NCBI GenBank assembly: GCA_964036195.1
Contig: OZ038457.1
Location: forward strand, 1,587,180-1,651,179
DNA length: 64,000 nt
Source of the DNA: Sphaerolaimus hirsutus
Lineage: Eukaryota > Nematoda > Chromadorea > Monhysterida > Sphaerolaimidae
Direction of reading: 5' to 3'
Position 1 is the first letter of the stretch. Each line of letters begins with the position of its first letter. The notes beneath the pieces were generated by a model, which searched no databases, was not told the origin of the DNA, and saw only the letters and a list, made by a program, of their open reading frames with translations. The position numbers were made by a program, and so were the translations under genes. Positions 1-12,059 of the stretch are shown in pieces.

Positions 1-106
1 TTCAGTTTCCGTTTAACAGCAAGTGAAAACAATCTTTTACTTTCAGTTTCAAGTAAGCAACTTTGTTTTACACCGTACACGTAACACTGTTTCACTGTCC
101 TTTCAG

Positions 107-3100
107 AGAGCGTTGACCCAAGCGCGCATACTTTACGGCGGCCGTCTGAGCGGCGTGTCAAACGAGGACCTCGGGGCGCACTACTACAAGAAGATCATGG
201 AGCTCAATTTCGCGACTCTGAAGCACATGGACTACTATGCAGACGAGTCCGGTGAGTTTACCCTTTCCGGGCCATGTAGATGTAAACTTCGCATTTGCAT
301 TACGCAAAAATGGTACAACTACTCAGTGTTTCCTGACATCGTGGAACGCCTGCGCAGTCAGGGCCGCACCGCTGAACAAAAAGCCGCCATTCCGAAAGTG
401 GAGCCAGGAGAACTGCCCCAGGTTGATTCAGATAAGCCTTGCGTCAGTGAATTATCACAGTTTGGGGAACAGTACTAACCTTTTCAACACGTTTATTCAG
501 ATCAGCCGGCGCGAGCTGGGGCACTACGCGTGGAAAATCGAGTTGGACAAGGTGCGAACCGACTTGAAGGCGGACATCGTGTTTACCCTGGTGCACCAAA
601 TGCGGCAATCGGAGGCCCAGGCTATGCAACTGGTCCAGTTCTCCACCATGCCCATGATTGTGTTCAAAGACGGAAAGGCCAGTAGATGTTGGTTTACTGA
701 AATGTATCATTTAATGTTGTTTTTATGTTTGTACGTTTGTAGCAGTGGTTGTGCACTTTACAGCGACCGATTGGCGCCGGGCAATGCAAGTTTACTGGCA
801 CAACGTGTGCCAGGGAAACTTCTACATCATGCTGGGCAAATTGGTAAAAACCACGTTCACGCCGGAGAAATTTGAGCCGCAAAGTATGGCGGTGCAACTC
901 GTGGATTACCGAGTGAAACAGGCTGCGAGTGCCGTTCCCCCCGCGCCAGGGACGGTGCAAACGGTCGATAGCCCACCGCCGGAGGACTTTCACGAGGCGC
1001 CCGACATGGCGCAGGACAACGCGCCCATCATGGCGCAGGACAACGTGCCCATCATGGCGCAGGACAACAACCAGGTGCGAGTTGCATGAATGTAACAGGA
1101 AAATTGTAAGGAGTGAAGAAAAATGTACTTTGTGTTAACGTTAAAGTGTAATAGTAAATTGTTGTTGTTAAGTGTTACGTTTTGACCATTTTAGTTTTAT
1201 TTCCTGTTTTTAATATACACTTTTTTACATTGCCGTAACCACCGCCAGACATGCCGCGTGCACGAGCCGCTGACGAACCCCCAGTTTCACAGCGTGCTGC
1301 AACAGTGCGCGCCCATTATCGACAAGATGGACGTTGCAGCGATCCGTGCAATGCGCCAAAACATGGAAAGTATGCTGTCGCAGTGCACCCAATCGGTAAA
1401 CTATTCTTTATTGTCATGTATTCAGTCAATTCTACCATATCTTTCAAATGTGCTAATTTGCAGAGCACAAGCGTGAATGCGGACAGCGTGAAGCGCAGCA
1501 AACTGCCCTGCATTTGCTCGTTCATCAACAACATACGGTTCATCGGCGTGGTGCAGCAGGAAATCGGCGTCATCAACACGCTGCTGAAGGCCGATCTGAA
1601 CAAGTTCTGTGACATGATCGAGGACTTCATCATGAACCAGGTTATTTGATTGATAAACATTTTGTGGATGGAGTGTGTGTGTTTTCGGGACTGTTGCCTT
1701 GAACGTATCTCAACGTCACCACTTAAAAGTAGGAAAAAGTAATTTACTTGAAACGTTTCGTAAATGATGTTAACTTTTCGTAGGAATCGGCCCATACTGG
1801 AACGACCGGTTTGCCGATCGTTGCGGCTCCGCCTGCCAATCCGTCTGGCAGTGCGCTGCTCAAACGCCGCCGCCGCAGGACCAGCGGGCTCATTGTGTCG
1901 CCCCTCGCCGCGCCGCAAAAGAACGCGGAAATGGACTACAACGTCACGCCGGTGCAGGTGAGTATAACGGTGGTGTTTCATGATGTACGTAAACAGCATG
2001 TAACTAACAACCCTGTACTAACTACTAATGTTACTTACATCAGAAAACAAAGCCGGGCAACTTTGCGTTTCCGCAGCAGGAGGCGAAAGTTGCCGAACCG
2101 GACCAAGATGACAGTCTGGTACAATACCTGGCTGAAATTGTGAGGATTGCACTCTTTCTTTTGTGTCAACAAACTACTTAAGATGCATCTTTTGGTAAAT
2201 TGAAAATGTGTAATTTAAAAGATTTACTTCTTGTTACTTTTGATGAAATCCAATTTACACATTCTTATACATATTTCGGTAAATCAGTGTGCACAGTGGT
2301 ACTTATTTGTAGTAGTGCATTTCTTTATGATTATGATAAAGTGACATATCTTACTTACAGCCGACGCAACAACTGGACCAACTTGCCGGGTCTATGAAAA
2401 AAGCCAAGAAATCCGTGCCGACGGAAAAGGGCAAATTGCCCACCGTGCAGAAATTGCCCACTCCGCAACAGCACGTGCAAGCACCGAGTTTGCCGTACAC
2501 GTCACCGGTGAATGTGAACACAGCGACGACCATCGCCGCACACTTGATGCAAAGGCAGGCTTCCGAGGTTGCCCTGGCTGCCAAGCTTCAGGTGACCCGG
2601 TTTGAGGTGAAGCACTTGCAGCAAGCCCTGCAAAACGTTAACGTTAGTAAGACATTTCATTACTTCTTCATGTGCAATACCATATGCAAATTGAAATTTC
2701 TCATGTATATTTGCAGTCGTGCCACCAGGTGGATGCCACTGAAGACGGCATCACGTACTCGTTTGTGGCATCGCAGGCGCTGCAGCAGCAGCATCAACAG
2801 CTGCAGTATGCCGAGGTGACTGACAGTTTCTGTTTTTTTTCCTACTTATAATTCAGTGTTAAGAAGCAAGTAAATTCTATCCGCTTTTTTACAGCCCGCT
2901 GAAATGGACTGTGAGAACGACGATGGCGTCGTGCTGCCGCAAAGTGCCCAGAAACGCACTGGCCAGCGTGTACCGGACACAGAATGTGCTGCGAAGCGGT
3001 ACCGCCTGACAGTAAGTTTCTGTCTGCAGTGCTTCTGTTGTACAACTTTGTTGCCATTATAAAATGATAATATAAACTCAGAATGAGACTGCTGCCAGTT

Positions 3101-3648
3101 CCCCGGCCAGCGCGCGCAAAAGTGCAAAGAAGAACGAGCAAGCGGCTGCCGGGACCGAAACGGTTAGGATAGAAAATTGCTTCGATATTTTGCTTCGTAC
3201 TGTAATCTATGTTTACAGTATGAAAATGTGCAGACAAGCGAACCGCCGCCGACCAGTGAACAGCGCCGTACCGTGCCACAGCCCATCCGCCAATCGCGCG
3301 CCGGTACGACTCCGCGCAATTGCCCTTTGGATGAGGAGGGCTACGCAAAACGGCTGGCGGTACGTCTTGGGTTCAATTGTGGTTTTCGGTGTTGTACATG
3401 TTTCTATGTGCAGTGTCTACTAGACTTTAGTATTTCTACAGTAATTGATATGTACAGTTCCCCAGTGTGCATATATATATATATCTGGGAAACAGTTGGA
3501 AACTTTTCTATAAGTTTACCATTACAGATGTTCATAGATGTAAACTGTTTACTTCTTTTTAACAAATAGAACGGTATACTAAAATTGCACACATTCTCAG
3601 GCGATCAATGAAGACTATTATGAGGAACTGGAGGATTTTGATGATTGA
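107..3648 (+). CDS. Unrecognised multi-exon protein, 3' part of gene (14 exons)
   Basis: I do not recognise this protein. Fourteen exons join in frame with GT-AG borders: 107-251, 327-421, 501-681, 764-1074, 1249-1395, 1464-1640, 1784-1957, 2044-2139, 2361-2642, 2717-2815, 2895-3011, 3082-3162, 3219-3359 and 3601-3648 (TGA). They encode 697 residues; the start lies left of the window, since 107 follows a clean acceptor. Two introns (after exons 1 and 3) are phase 1, all others phase 0. The first 220 or so residues look globular and helical. A degenerate heptad MAQDNAP/MAQDNVP/MAQDNNQ sits at the end of exon 4. Exons 5-6 form a second helical block. From exon 7 the chain is Pro/Gln/Lys-rich and probably disordered, with KRRRRR (nuclear-signal-like) in exon 7 and a Gln-rich stretch in exon 10, and ends in an acidic tail (EELEDFDD). 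A nuclear or chromatin role is a guess. Exon chaining is secure; function is unknown. Confidence 0.85.
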
Positions 3649-3795
3649 AATGTGTTTTTTTTGGTAATGTGAAAGGGGCGTGTGCCTCTGTGCATGTTTA
3701 CCCCATGTGCATGTCAGCGGTATTCTACATGTTGACTTTCCACGATGCTCCAGGGGATTGGGTAGACTCCTCTGGAGCGATTGATAGTTCTTAAA

Positions 3796-3801
3796 AATAA
3801 A
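3796..3801 (+). promoter_or_regulatory. Probable polyadenylation signal of the first gene
   Basis: AATAAA about 150 bases after the TGA at 3646-3648, in an otherwise non-coding AT-rich stretch. It is the first canonical hexamer after the stop, so it is the likely 3' end signal. Confidence 0.5.
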
Positions 3802-4640
3802 ACACATGGACTAGTGGTTTCAAAGGTGAAAATAGATAAACAGTTATGGAAATTGTTGAATTTGAGTTAAAATTAGGGTCCACATGCACACTGGGTTTAC
3901 ATGCACAGAAGGCTTCAGTCATGTGAAAGTGCTGAAAGTAGTGAATACGTTTTAATGCAGTTTCTTATCATTTTACGTTTTCATACAGTTCCTTTTTTTG
4001 TAACATTTCAATCATTCGCAAATTATCACATTTCAAAGTGAAAACGTTATGTACTTTTTTAGTTTCTTCCGTATACAATTGTCAAATTTCGCATTCTGAG
4101 ATAGGTAAACAAGTTTTAAATTTTGCTCAAAAGTGTAACTCTTGTCAACAGCAATATAGTCTTGTTTTTGTTTTTTCTTAGTTTTTGTTACAGCGAGAAG
4201 GAGAATGATTTCTTTTTACAGTTTTAGATTTAAATTGAAAATTGGCGAGTACAAAGTTTGGATTTTTTTTTGTCGCACTTCCTTTCTTTTTGTCGAAGCA
4301 AGAAGGAGAATGATTTCTTTTTTTACAGTTTTAGATATACATTGAAAATTCGCGAGTACAAAGTTTGGATTTTATTTTGTCGCACTTGCATTTCTTTTTG
4401 TCGAACTTCCATACAAATCACGTGTCCATGTAATTTTTAATTTTTCTATCCGTAACAACATGATGAAATCACGCAATAAATCTGTTAGGTAGATTTCAAT
4501 TTGTAAATTGAAGTAAAAAGTAACAAAAACGAATTATTAACAGTCACGATAAAAAACGAAATATCAACAGTCACGATAAAGAACAAATGTTAGCAGACAC
4601 ACACAAACGTAATTGTCACGTCTAAATTGTCTACGTTTCG
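3802..4640. repeat. AT-rich intergenic stretch with a two-unit tandem repeat
   Basis: No gene is visible. At about 4193-4404 a unit of roughly 105 bases occurs twice in direct orientation; each unit begins near GAGAAGGAGAATGATTTC and ends near CTTTTTGTCGAA. The remainder is unremarkable AT-rich DNA. Confidence 0.5.
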
Positions 4641-4739
4641 CAACAAAGATACGTTAGGGAATTTGAAAAGTCAAAAAAAATTAGTTTACTGCTCACCTGA
4701 TAAGTCTCGGGGAATAAATCCTTCCTTATTTTTGGCTGT

Positions 4740-4990
4740 ACAACGCGTCGCGAGTCGCATACGACGCGTCGCGCGACGAAAGCGACGCGTCGCATAATCG
4801 TCACTTCCAGTTTACCCAGCTGTGTCACATTCGTGTGTAATCGTGCGACGCGTCGCACTTTTGTGACTTGCCGAAACCACTAACCCCAGAAAGTGAAACA
4901 CCAACGTAAACTAAAGTACACACGTCGATCAAAAATGTAAACCGACGCGCGACGCGTCGCGTTTCAGTTTACATTTTTGATCGACGTGCC
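4740..4990. repeat. GACGCGTCGC-rich inverted-repeat element(s)
   Basis: The decamer GACGCGTCGC and close variants recur at about 4743-4860 and 4943-4962. The second cluster lies between an inverted pair, ACGTCGATCAAAAATGTAAA at about 4922 and its complement ending about 4986. This looks like a small MITE with word-like internal repeats plus a degraded neighbour. Superfamily not assignable. Confidence 0.5.
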
Positions 4991-5240
4991 GTGTTGGTAA
5001 ACTAGCGTGTACAGCCACATAAAGTGTGAGGAACATTCACAGCAATTTTTGTCAAGTCCTGCTAAAAGACTTCACAGACTTATTCACGCGATTATTTGTT
5101 TCACAAAGGAGATTGTAAATGTGAATACAAATGAAAAATACCACAAATTCACGCACACACAGACAAACTGCTACACAATGTTACATACAGGATACAAACA
5201 TTATGTAAATATCCCTATCAGAAATTCAAATCCGTCATAA

Positions 5241-5688
5241 AGCCGGATTTCCAGCATAACGATCAATAGGAGGTGATGCGACAAATTCAACATCACCGCA
5301 AATTCAATTATACAAAAACCGTAAGAGCTACGGTGTTCAAAATTGACATGTGGATAGAACGCACTCGCGTATATTTTGTGTTCTAATTTTTTTGAAAAAT
5401 CTGCAGTGGTTGTCGAGATATTGAGCATTCAATCAATTTTGCGGCAATTTGTCGGTGGACATATTTGATGGCCGACAAATATCGCCGCAAAATTGATTGA
5501 ATGCTCAATATCTCGACAACCACTGCAGATTTTTCAAAAAAATTAGAACACAAAATAGACGCGAGTGCGTTCTATCCACATGTCAATTTTGAAAACCGTA
5601 GCTCTTACGGTTTTTGTATAATTGAATTTGCGGTGATGTTGAATTTGTCGCATCACCTCCTATTGATCGTTATGCTGGAAATCCGGCT
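5241..5688. repeat. Near-perfect 448-bp palindrome (foldback)
   Basis: The left arm begins AGCCGGATTTCCAGCATAAC and the right arm ends with its complement; each arm is about 215 bases. The centre, ATTTGTCGG ... CCGACAAAT around 5457-5484, leaves a loop of about 16 bases. Its transcript would fold into a long hairpin. A second copy with small indels lies at about 26233-26656. Confidence 0.85.
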
Positions 5689-7023
5689 TAAAATTATAAA
5701 TAAGTATTTACTATACATTTACCTGCACCTTTATCACCAATATAAATTTAAATGTAATTGGATTTCTCTGCTATGCCGTGTAATCTGTAATCTGCAGTGT
5801 GGTATAGAGTTGTTAAAATTACTGAACTTTTTCAAAGTATATGTAAAATACTTTTTCCTCACCCCTGAGTACAGGTAATGTAAAATACTTGTTGTACTCA
5901 CCCCTGAGTAAGGGAAATGTGAGTTTTGTTTGAACTTTTGTTATCTGTACTCATGAGTACATGTGAGTAAATACATTTTTCAGGAAAATGTAAAAGCGAG
6001 TACTTTTTTCCAGGAAAATGTACAAGCGAATACCTTTTTTATAGAATATGTAAAAGCTGGTAGGTAGTTTTTCATGGAAAATTGTGAAAGCGAGTACTTT
6101 TTACATGTAAAAAGTGATTTTTACACTGGATGACATAACTAATGCATTTTTCTCTTTATCATTTCTATCGGAAAATGACGCGGATTTCTTCATAGTTTCT
6201 TTATTTGAACAACTGAGAATTGAAACAACATAACAATGGCAACACTACATTTTTGTCATCAACAGTTAGGGTTAAAACGGGATCTACTTTTCAGGATTGG
6301 AGCAGGATTGGTTTTCTTAGTTTTTGGGTTAGGATTGGAATCTGGCTTGGACTTTTGGTGTACTCTGACGCTTGATCTACTACTAGGTCCATCAAAAATC
6401 ACTCCACAGTAGCTCTACATATCCGTGTACTCACTTATTTACATTTGTCCCATACTGAAATTCCTGAAATACATTTTCTGTACTCGGGTACTTTTAAAAT
6501 GTATGTTGACAGGTGAGTACAGGTACTTTTTTCCAGAGGAAATGTGAATGTATATAGGTACTCAGTACTTAAGTAGATTTATTTTTCATGTAAATGTAAA
6601 TACATTTTAACAACTATGACGTGGTATATGATCAGGAGTCTAGGATGGGAGGGAGGGGGGGTGGTTGGGGGGGGCGGTTACCCCCAAATGCTCCAGATTT
6701 ATCTAACTATACCAGGCACTGCTCAGCTAAGTATTTATTTGGTATGTATCAATTATTTTGTCTACTAGCTTCTGAATCCCTCTCCAAAATTGGCCAAGTG
6801 GTAGGTCAATTTGTAAATGAGAAATATTTGACAGTTTAATTTGTCACTTGAGTTACCGGTTACCACCATTTTTTGTGGTCACTTATCAACTTGCATATTT
6901 TTCTGGTTATGATTTATGAAGGCATTGGATACATTTTACTGGTAATCTGATTTTTTACATTTGAAATAACAATTTACCTGTTTACAGGTTTTTCCTTCTG
7001 AGGTGAAGTTCTACCCCCGGGGG

Positions 7024-7204
7024 TAGGGTTCAAACGATATCACTTTTCGATATCGATATTCGATATTCGATATTTTTTCAAAATTTTCGATATCGATATT
7101 CGATATTTTTTCAAAATTTTCGATATCGATATTCGATATTCGATATTAAAAAATGGTCGATATCCGATATTCGATATTCGATACGATATATCGTTTGAAC
7201 CCTA
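7024..7204. mobile_element. hAT-like MITE with CGATAT word array
   Basis: Terminal inverted repeats TAGGGTTCAAACGATAT / ATATCGTTTGAACCCTA enclose repeated TATCGATATTCGATAT. It is flanked by an 8-bp duplication, CCCGGGGG (7016-7023 and 7205-7212). The other copy of repeat Q (near 27990) has the unoccupied site, CTACCCCCGGGGGTACA, proving the insertion. The 8-bp duplication and TAGGG terminus fit the hAT superfamily. It is too short to encode anything. Confidence 0.9.
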
Positions 7205-7925
7205 CCCGGGGGTACAAATATACAAGACCCCTGTATAGGTATTTACAAACCTAGCAATATAACCTAAGTTCTGAATTTTATATCACGATGCTACATGTCA
7301 GAGTTGTGAAAAGTAACGGGCGCTTTGATAAGTTTATCTAGGTAAACTAAATCATTTTGAATTTACTCACTGCCAGAAAGTGAACATTACCTACCTGGGA
7401 AAATATAAAAAAATTACCTAAATACCTGCGAAAATATAAATTTTTGTGCTAGTGCTCGCATTTTTGGCGCCCGAGCATTGAATATCAATATGCTATTTTC
7501 CATCACTGAATTCATTATTTAGATTAGATTTTAACTTTTTAAGTCAGCAGTACACTCATTTGCCACTCATTTATGAATGCTCCGTGAATTTTTTATTTTA
7601 TTTTTGGGTCTCGCAGAAAATACTAAAAATATATTTGAATATGATTTTTAAGTTGTTTTAACACGCTTGACAGTACCGTTGTATAAATGCGTACTCCAAT
7701 AGTGACGTGACACTCAGCACGCACAGTTACCTATTTAAATATGTCTTATGTTGGAAGCGTGCCAATGGTTATGCAAGCAGCGATTTTTGTGAAAATACAT
7801 TTGAAAAATTGTCGTGAATCGTTTTAACAAATTCATTTTTTTGTGAATATACCACGCATTCAATGTCATTGGCACGAACAAAGTGAACCATGCATGCAAA
7901 GTGCTGTCACTAGAGTTATACTTTG

Positions 7926-8558
7926 TAAACACCTTACTGGTCACGTCCGGCAGCCATTTTTTGATTTTACTTCTTATATCCTATCCCCAGTTCTAGGGCG
8001 CCCCAGAGGCTGAAACTTGGGGGAGATATTGGCGCAACCCCCCTCTACTTTGCATGAATTTGGGGGGTCGCGGCGACCTCTCTCAGGGTGGGTCGCCTTA
8101 AGTGCAATTTTTTTGTGGCTTTTTTTGGTGTCCCACAGCAGGTCCGGCACCCGCTGATTTCTGAGCTGTGGGAGGGCTATAAATCTAAACTTATGGGGAT
8201 GTGTTACCACCCCTTCCCTACTATACACTATTCAATAATGTGAGATTAATGGGTAATTTTTTAAAAATTCTAATATTCTCTAAAAAAACACCACTCCCCA
8301 ATAGATGGATGACAAAATATTCACTTTTTGGAACTTTTTTATTAGACACTTGAAGAGCTGGTTTAAGAAACTTTAAAGGGAAACGTTCAATGTTTTAAAA
8401 AATTTATGTTAAGAACCATAGCTCTCAAATGCCTGCATTGCAAAATTTACTTAGGGTGAATTTTATGACATCATAATGACATCATTGCAGGAACAAAAGT
8501 GAACAAAATTTACACTTTGAAATTACCTCCAAGTAAAGTTTGCAATGCATGCATTTTA
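7926..8558. mobile_element. TAAACACC-end foldback element, left part up to the gap
   Basis: Begins TAAACACCTTACTGGTCACG at a TA in repeat Q and runs through the ACGTCCGGC subfamily arm (related to 34482, 47801 and the complement ending 51873). The later part (about 8400-8558), with a TGACATCATAATGACATCATT core, is shared with 51240-51420. Truncated by the assembly gap. Confidence 0.65.
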
Positions 8559-8758
8559 NNNNNNNNNNNNNNNNNNNNNNNNNNNNNNNNNNNNNNNNNN
8601 NNNNNNNNNNNNNNNNNNNNNNNNNNNNNNNNNNNNNNNNNNNNNNNNNNNNNNNNNNNNNNNNNNNNNNNNNNNNNNNNNNNNNNNNNNNNNNNNNNNN
8701 NNNNNNNNNNNNNNNNNNNNNNNNNNNNNNNNNNNNNNNNNNNNNNNNNNNNNNNNNN
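8559..8758. other. Assembly gap (200 N)
   Basis: Exactly 200 unknown bases, the same as the two other gaps, so the size is probably a placeholder. Missing G-beta exons could lie here. Confidence 0.99.
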
Positions 8759-9119
8759 GCTGCTTGTTTACGGAGCGAACGGGGGGGGGCTCAGCGCTCC
8801 CCCCCTCAAATTTTACCTGTACAGTGACGCAATGGCGCCATTGGCGTTGGCGCTGGCGCCAGAAAACGCTGTAAATGTGTGTAAATATACGTACAGACAC
8901 AGCGACAGGACATTTTTGAGTGCATGTTCAAGTGATCTGTGTCGGCGGGGATCGACATGCTGTAAATACCGTGTGTTTAGGGGGAAATTGCGCGCTCGCG
9001 CGCAAATTTTTTTGCATAAACCGTCGAAAATATGTACTAAAACTGACATTTCCGGGTGGTTTTACGTCTCATCCCGTGAGGTGGGGCTGCAGCCTCCCAC
9101 CCCCCCCGCCTGGATACGG
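8759..9119. mobile_element. GGACGTATCCAGG-type element, right part
   Basis: Starts inside the element just after the gap (GCTGCTTGTTTACGGAGC, G- and C-runs) and ends CCTGGATACGGTC. Compare the complete copies at 9522-9954 and 54959-55380. It contains the GCGCGCTCGCGCGC motif at about 8992. Confidence 0.6.
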
Positions 9120-9236
9120 TCTTGCTCCAACCCCAAAACTACTTATTTCACTTACTACCAAAATTACTGGCTTTACTCGATTACGCACTTTAAAAAATGA
9201 AACGGTTTTTGAGATTATTTTAATTTTATTAACGAT

Positions 9237-9293
9237 GGCGTCATGGAGTGTTTCGTTCAGAAAAATGCATAGCATGTGGTCCGCGGAATGTTT
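9237..9293. mobile_element. Fragment of ACTCGGCAGAC-family MITE
   Basis: Right-end fragment, GGCGTCATGGAGTGTTTCGT ... GCATAGCATGTGGTCCGCGGA, matching the right ends at 13925-13989 and 24405-24467. The left end is absent. Confidence 0.5.
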
Positions 9294-9521
9294 TCATCAT
9301 TGTACTCTCCAAATTTCGGTATGCATTTCGGTATGCACGGGACAGTCATGGCGAAAGCTTCGCGTATTATACTTTTTTTAACAACTACCAGATGGTCCGG
9401 CTAGTTATGTGAGTGATTTTGTCCCAATTTTCGTCCAAAATTTGGTGTATCCTCGAATAAGACGTTTCGGAGAAGGGGGGGGTATTTAAGGGGAGCAGTT
9501 ATTTTTCGTCAGCATGTTCTG

Positions 9522-9954
9522 CAGGGACGTATCCAGGATTTTTGAGCGGGGGGGGCTGCTTGTTTACGGAAGCCGGCGAGGGGGGGGGGGCTCAGCCCCC
9601 CCCCTAAAATTTTAGTTACATAGTCGCGGAATGGCCCCATGGCGCTGGCGCCATTAGTAAGCGCGACGCCATGGCGCCATTGTCGTTGGCGCCAGGGCCA
9701 TGGAACGCTGTATATGTATGAAAATATACATACAAAACAGCAAAGAGCACAACATTGAGTGTATTTATAACGATTTGTGGCCACCTGGAGCAATCTGATG
9801 ATAATAGGTCATGTCTGGTGAAGAATGCGCGCTTGCGCGCAAAATTTTTTAAGCTGACGTTGAAAAAGTGGCATTTTCCGGTCACTTTCTGGTCTCGCCC
9901 CGGGAGGGGGGGGGGCTGCATCCCCCCCCTCCCCCCCCCCTGGATACGGCCCTG
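9522..9954. mobile_element. GGACGTATCCAGG-type element, complete copy
   Basis: Ends CAGGGACGTATCCAGG ... CCTGGATACGGCCCTG. The interior has long G and C runs, GGCGCCATTG and CCATGGCGCC words and GCGCTTGCGCGCAAAATTTT. No coding frame. No clear target duplication, so the superfamily is left open. Confidence 0.7.
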
Positions 9955-10341
9955 ATGTTCTGTAAAATTCATGATCAATAAATATATTGTATGGATCGGC
10001 ATATATTAGTTCCATAAAACTTAGTCTGAAAAATAATGCCATAAGTCAAGCTATAAAATCAATTCAGAGGGGGGGGGGGGTTGTTTTGTTCCTCATCCAA
10101 TCAAGGGGCTTATTCAAGGATATACGTTATTTTTCATCTTTTAACAATTTTACGTGCACTCGAGTTTCTCCCACTTTTCCTTGTAATCCTCGAAAAACGC
10201 TCATATTTTACACCACCCAGCCCCCGTAAAATTTATAAGTCTATTATTGTTTTATACCCCCGTAGAAGCGTTCCGCCTTTTAAATCAGCCCCAAATTTAC
10301 AACCCCACCTACCCTCTCCCTCAAACAACCCCCCACCCCAG

Positions 10342-10558
10342 TTTTTCCCCAACGGCGCCGCGTTCGCGACTGGCAGCGACGACGCCACGTGCCGTCTGTT
10401 CGACCTGCGCGCCGACCAGGAGCTGGCCATGTATTCCCACGACAACATCATCTGCGGCATCACGTCCGTGTCCTTCAGCAAGTCCGGCCGGCTGCTGTTC
10501 GCTGGCTATGACGATTTCAATTGCAACGTGTGGGATTCGCTCAGGCAGGAGCGAGCTG
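10342..10558 (+). CDS. G-protein beta subunit, penultimate exon
   Basis: Encodes 72 residues of a heterotrimeric G-protein beta subunit: [20 protein letters not shown], then [20 protein letters not shown], then [20 protein letters not shown], ending [12 protein letters not shown]. These are the WD40 repeats around blades 5-6, with the SDD and [10 protein letters not shown] signatures of GNB1-4-type subunits. The acceptor is a clean pyrimidine tract ending CCCCACCCCAG; the donor is G|GTGGGT, phase 1, and joins in frame to 11707. G-beta pairs with G-gamma at the membrane and couples receptors to effectors. The upstream exon, which should encode the preceding blade, is not seen between 3.8 and 10.3 kb. 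Orthology to GNB1-4 rather than GNB5 is firm; which paralogue is not decidable. Confidence 0.97.
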
Positions 10559-11092
10559 GTGGGTGGGGGTGGGGGTTTTATTTGGGGGGGGGATTGTGCT
10601 GTTGGCGCCACACACGTATACTTGATGTCATGAAGCAATTTCGAAAAGCAATCAATATTGCCACGTGCATTTGGACAACATACCGTTTCGCAACCCGTCA
10701 ACTAATATCTGAATGCACACTAGTCGGCCCAGTTGACACCCGAAACTCGAGTTGACACCGAAACCAGTTGACCTCAAGCGTGTGTGGCGCCATACTCGAA
10801 TGTTCAATGATCACACGTTGCACTCGTGGTTCCTACTGGAAGCGTGCCAAGTAGTTTTAATAAATGTGATTTTCAGGAAAAGACGGGAAAATGCATTGCT
10901 CTTATAACGTTTTACGTTAAATATCTCGCAACAATAATTTCACAAGAATGCACGCTTCAAACGTGAGACATAAATAAATGCGCATGCACAGTGTCGTGCC
11001 ACTGGAGTGGAAATAAGCACTAATTGACGCGGCGCCAAGCCAACTGGTGTTGGATGTCAGTTGACTTTTTATTGAAGCTGAAAGGGGCAGGC

Positions 11093-11300
11093 CTGATACG
11101 CACATCTGCCCGATACGCACATTTGCCCGTTTTTTTCACTTGACACTTTTTCAAGTGATTTTCAGATATGAGTAAGGTGGAAAAAGTTGCGCAATGACAT
11201 TGGTGAACTTTTTTCACTTCACTCATATCTGAAAATCACTTGAAAATGTGTCAAGTGAAAAAAAGGGCAAATGTGCGTATCGGGCAGATGTGCGTATCAG
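11093..11300. repeat. 208-bp inverted repeat in the G-beta intron
   Basis: CTGATACGCACATCTGCCCG at the left is mirrored by CGGGCAGATGTGCGTATCAG at the right; the pairing continues through TTTTTTTCACTTGACAC and CACTTGAAAA. Probably a small foldback MITE nested in a larger repeat with GTTGACACC words at both sides (about 10730-11450). Confidence 0.75.
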
Positions 11301-11597
11301 TGCACTCCCAGCTGAAATAGCATTTTTTAAATTTCATATTTTCTATAGTTCATTTGAATGAGCTAAAATACACTTCACATTGTGATGTATTTTCAGTTCA
11401 AATTTCAATTGACAACTTGCATGAGTTGACGCTGCGTCAACTTTCGTGTGTGGGGCCTACGGCGGCTTTTTGACAACGTTTTGTTATAAACAGAAATCGA
11501 CTGGCGTATCTCGAAATAGCTATAACGTTTCATTATAAACAGAAATCGCTTTCTCGATCATCTCGAAACTTGCGCGTTTTAAAAATCGTGTTTTTAA

Positions 11598-11813
<216 letters not shown>

Positions 11814-11876
11814 GTATTGGGTATTGAGTATTAGAGGTACCTTGTGGGGTGGTATTCATGTCTGGGGGCACTCCCA

Positions 11877-12054
11877 GACCCTGTAAAGTGTCATGTAGAA
11901 TGTTAAATGTCACGCAAAGTTTCAAAAGTCGTGTAAAATGCCCTGGAAAATGGCAAACGTACGCCTGCTATTTTTCAGGGTATTTTACGTGACTTTTGAC
12001 GCCTTGCGTGACACTTGACATTTTTCATGTCACTTTACACGGCCTGGGATTGGT
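11877..12054. mobile_element. GGCAGTCCC-end MITE (diverged) after G-beta
   Basis: Left GGCACTCCCAGACCCTGTAA and right TTTACACGGCCTGGGATTGG are imperfect inverted ends of the GGCAGTCCC(A/G)(A/C)(G)CCCTGTAAAGTG family seen at 45791, 52792, 58728 and 60075. The interior alternates TGTCATGTA, AAATGTCA and similar words. Confidence 0.6.
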
Positions 12055-12059
12055 ACCTG

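Larger units (their letters stand above)
5021..7926. repeat. Long dispersed repeat 'Q', copy 1
   Basis: Matches 26029-28682 almost base for base, in the same orientation, starting at AAAGTGTGAGGAACATTCAC and ending near CACTAGAGTTATAC. It carries a large palindrome (5241-5688), a region rich in GTAAAATACTTT and GAGTAC words, and an A/T-rich right part. This copy has an extra hAT insertion at 7024-7204 and is cut on the right by a TAAACACC-end element. No intact coding frame; the palindrome arms give mirror-image open frames that are not genes. Confidence 0.8.

Noticed and set aside
5201..5878. Mirror-image open frames (MLNISTTTADFSKKLEHKI) on both strands, also at 26470
   Set aside because: They are the two arms of one palindrome read in opposite directions inside a repeat, so they are not evidence for a protein.
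8499..9200. Long open frame across the N gap
   Set aside because: Its middle is unknown bases and its sides are transposon sequence; the frame is meaningless.
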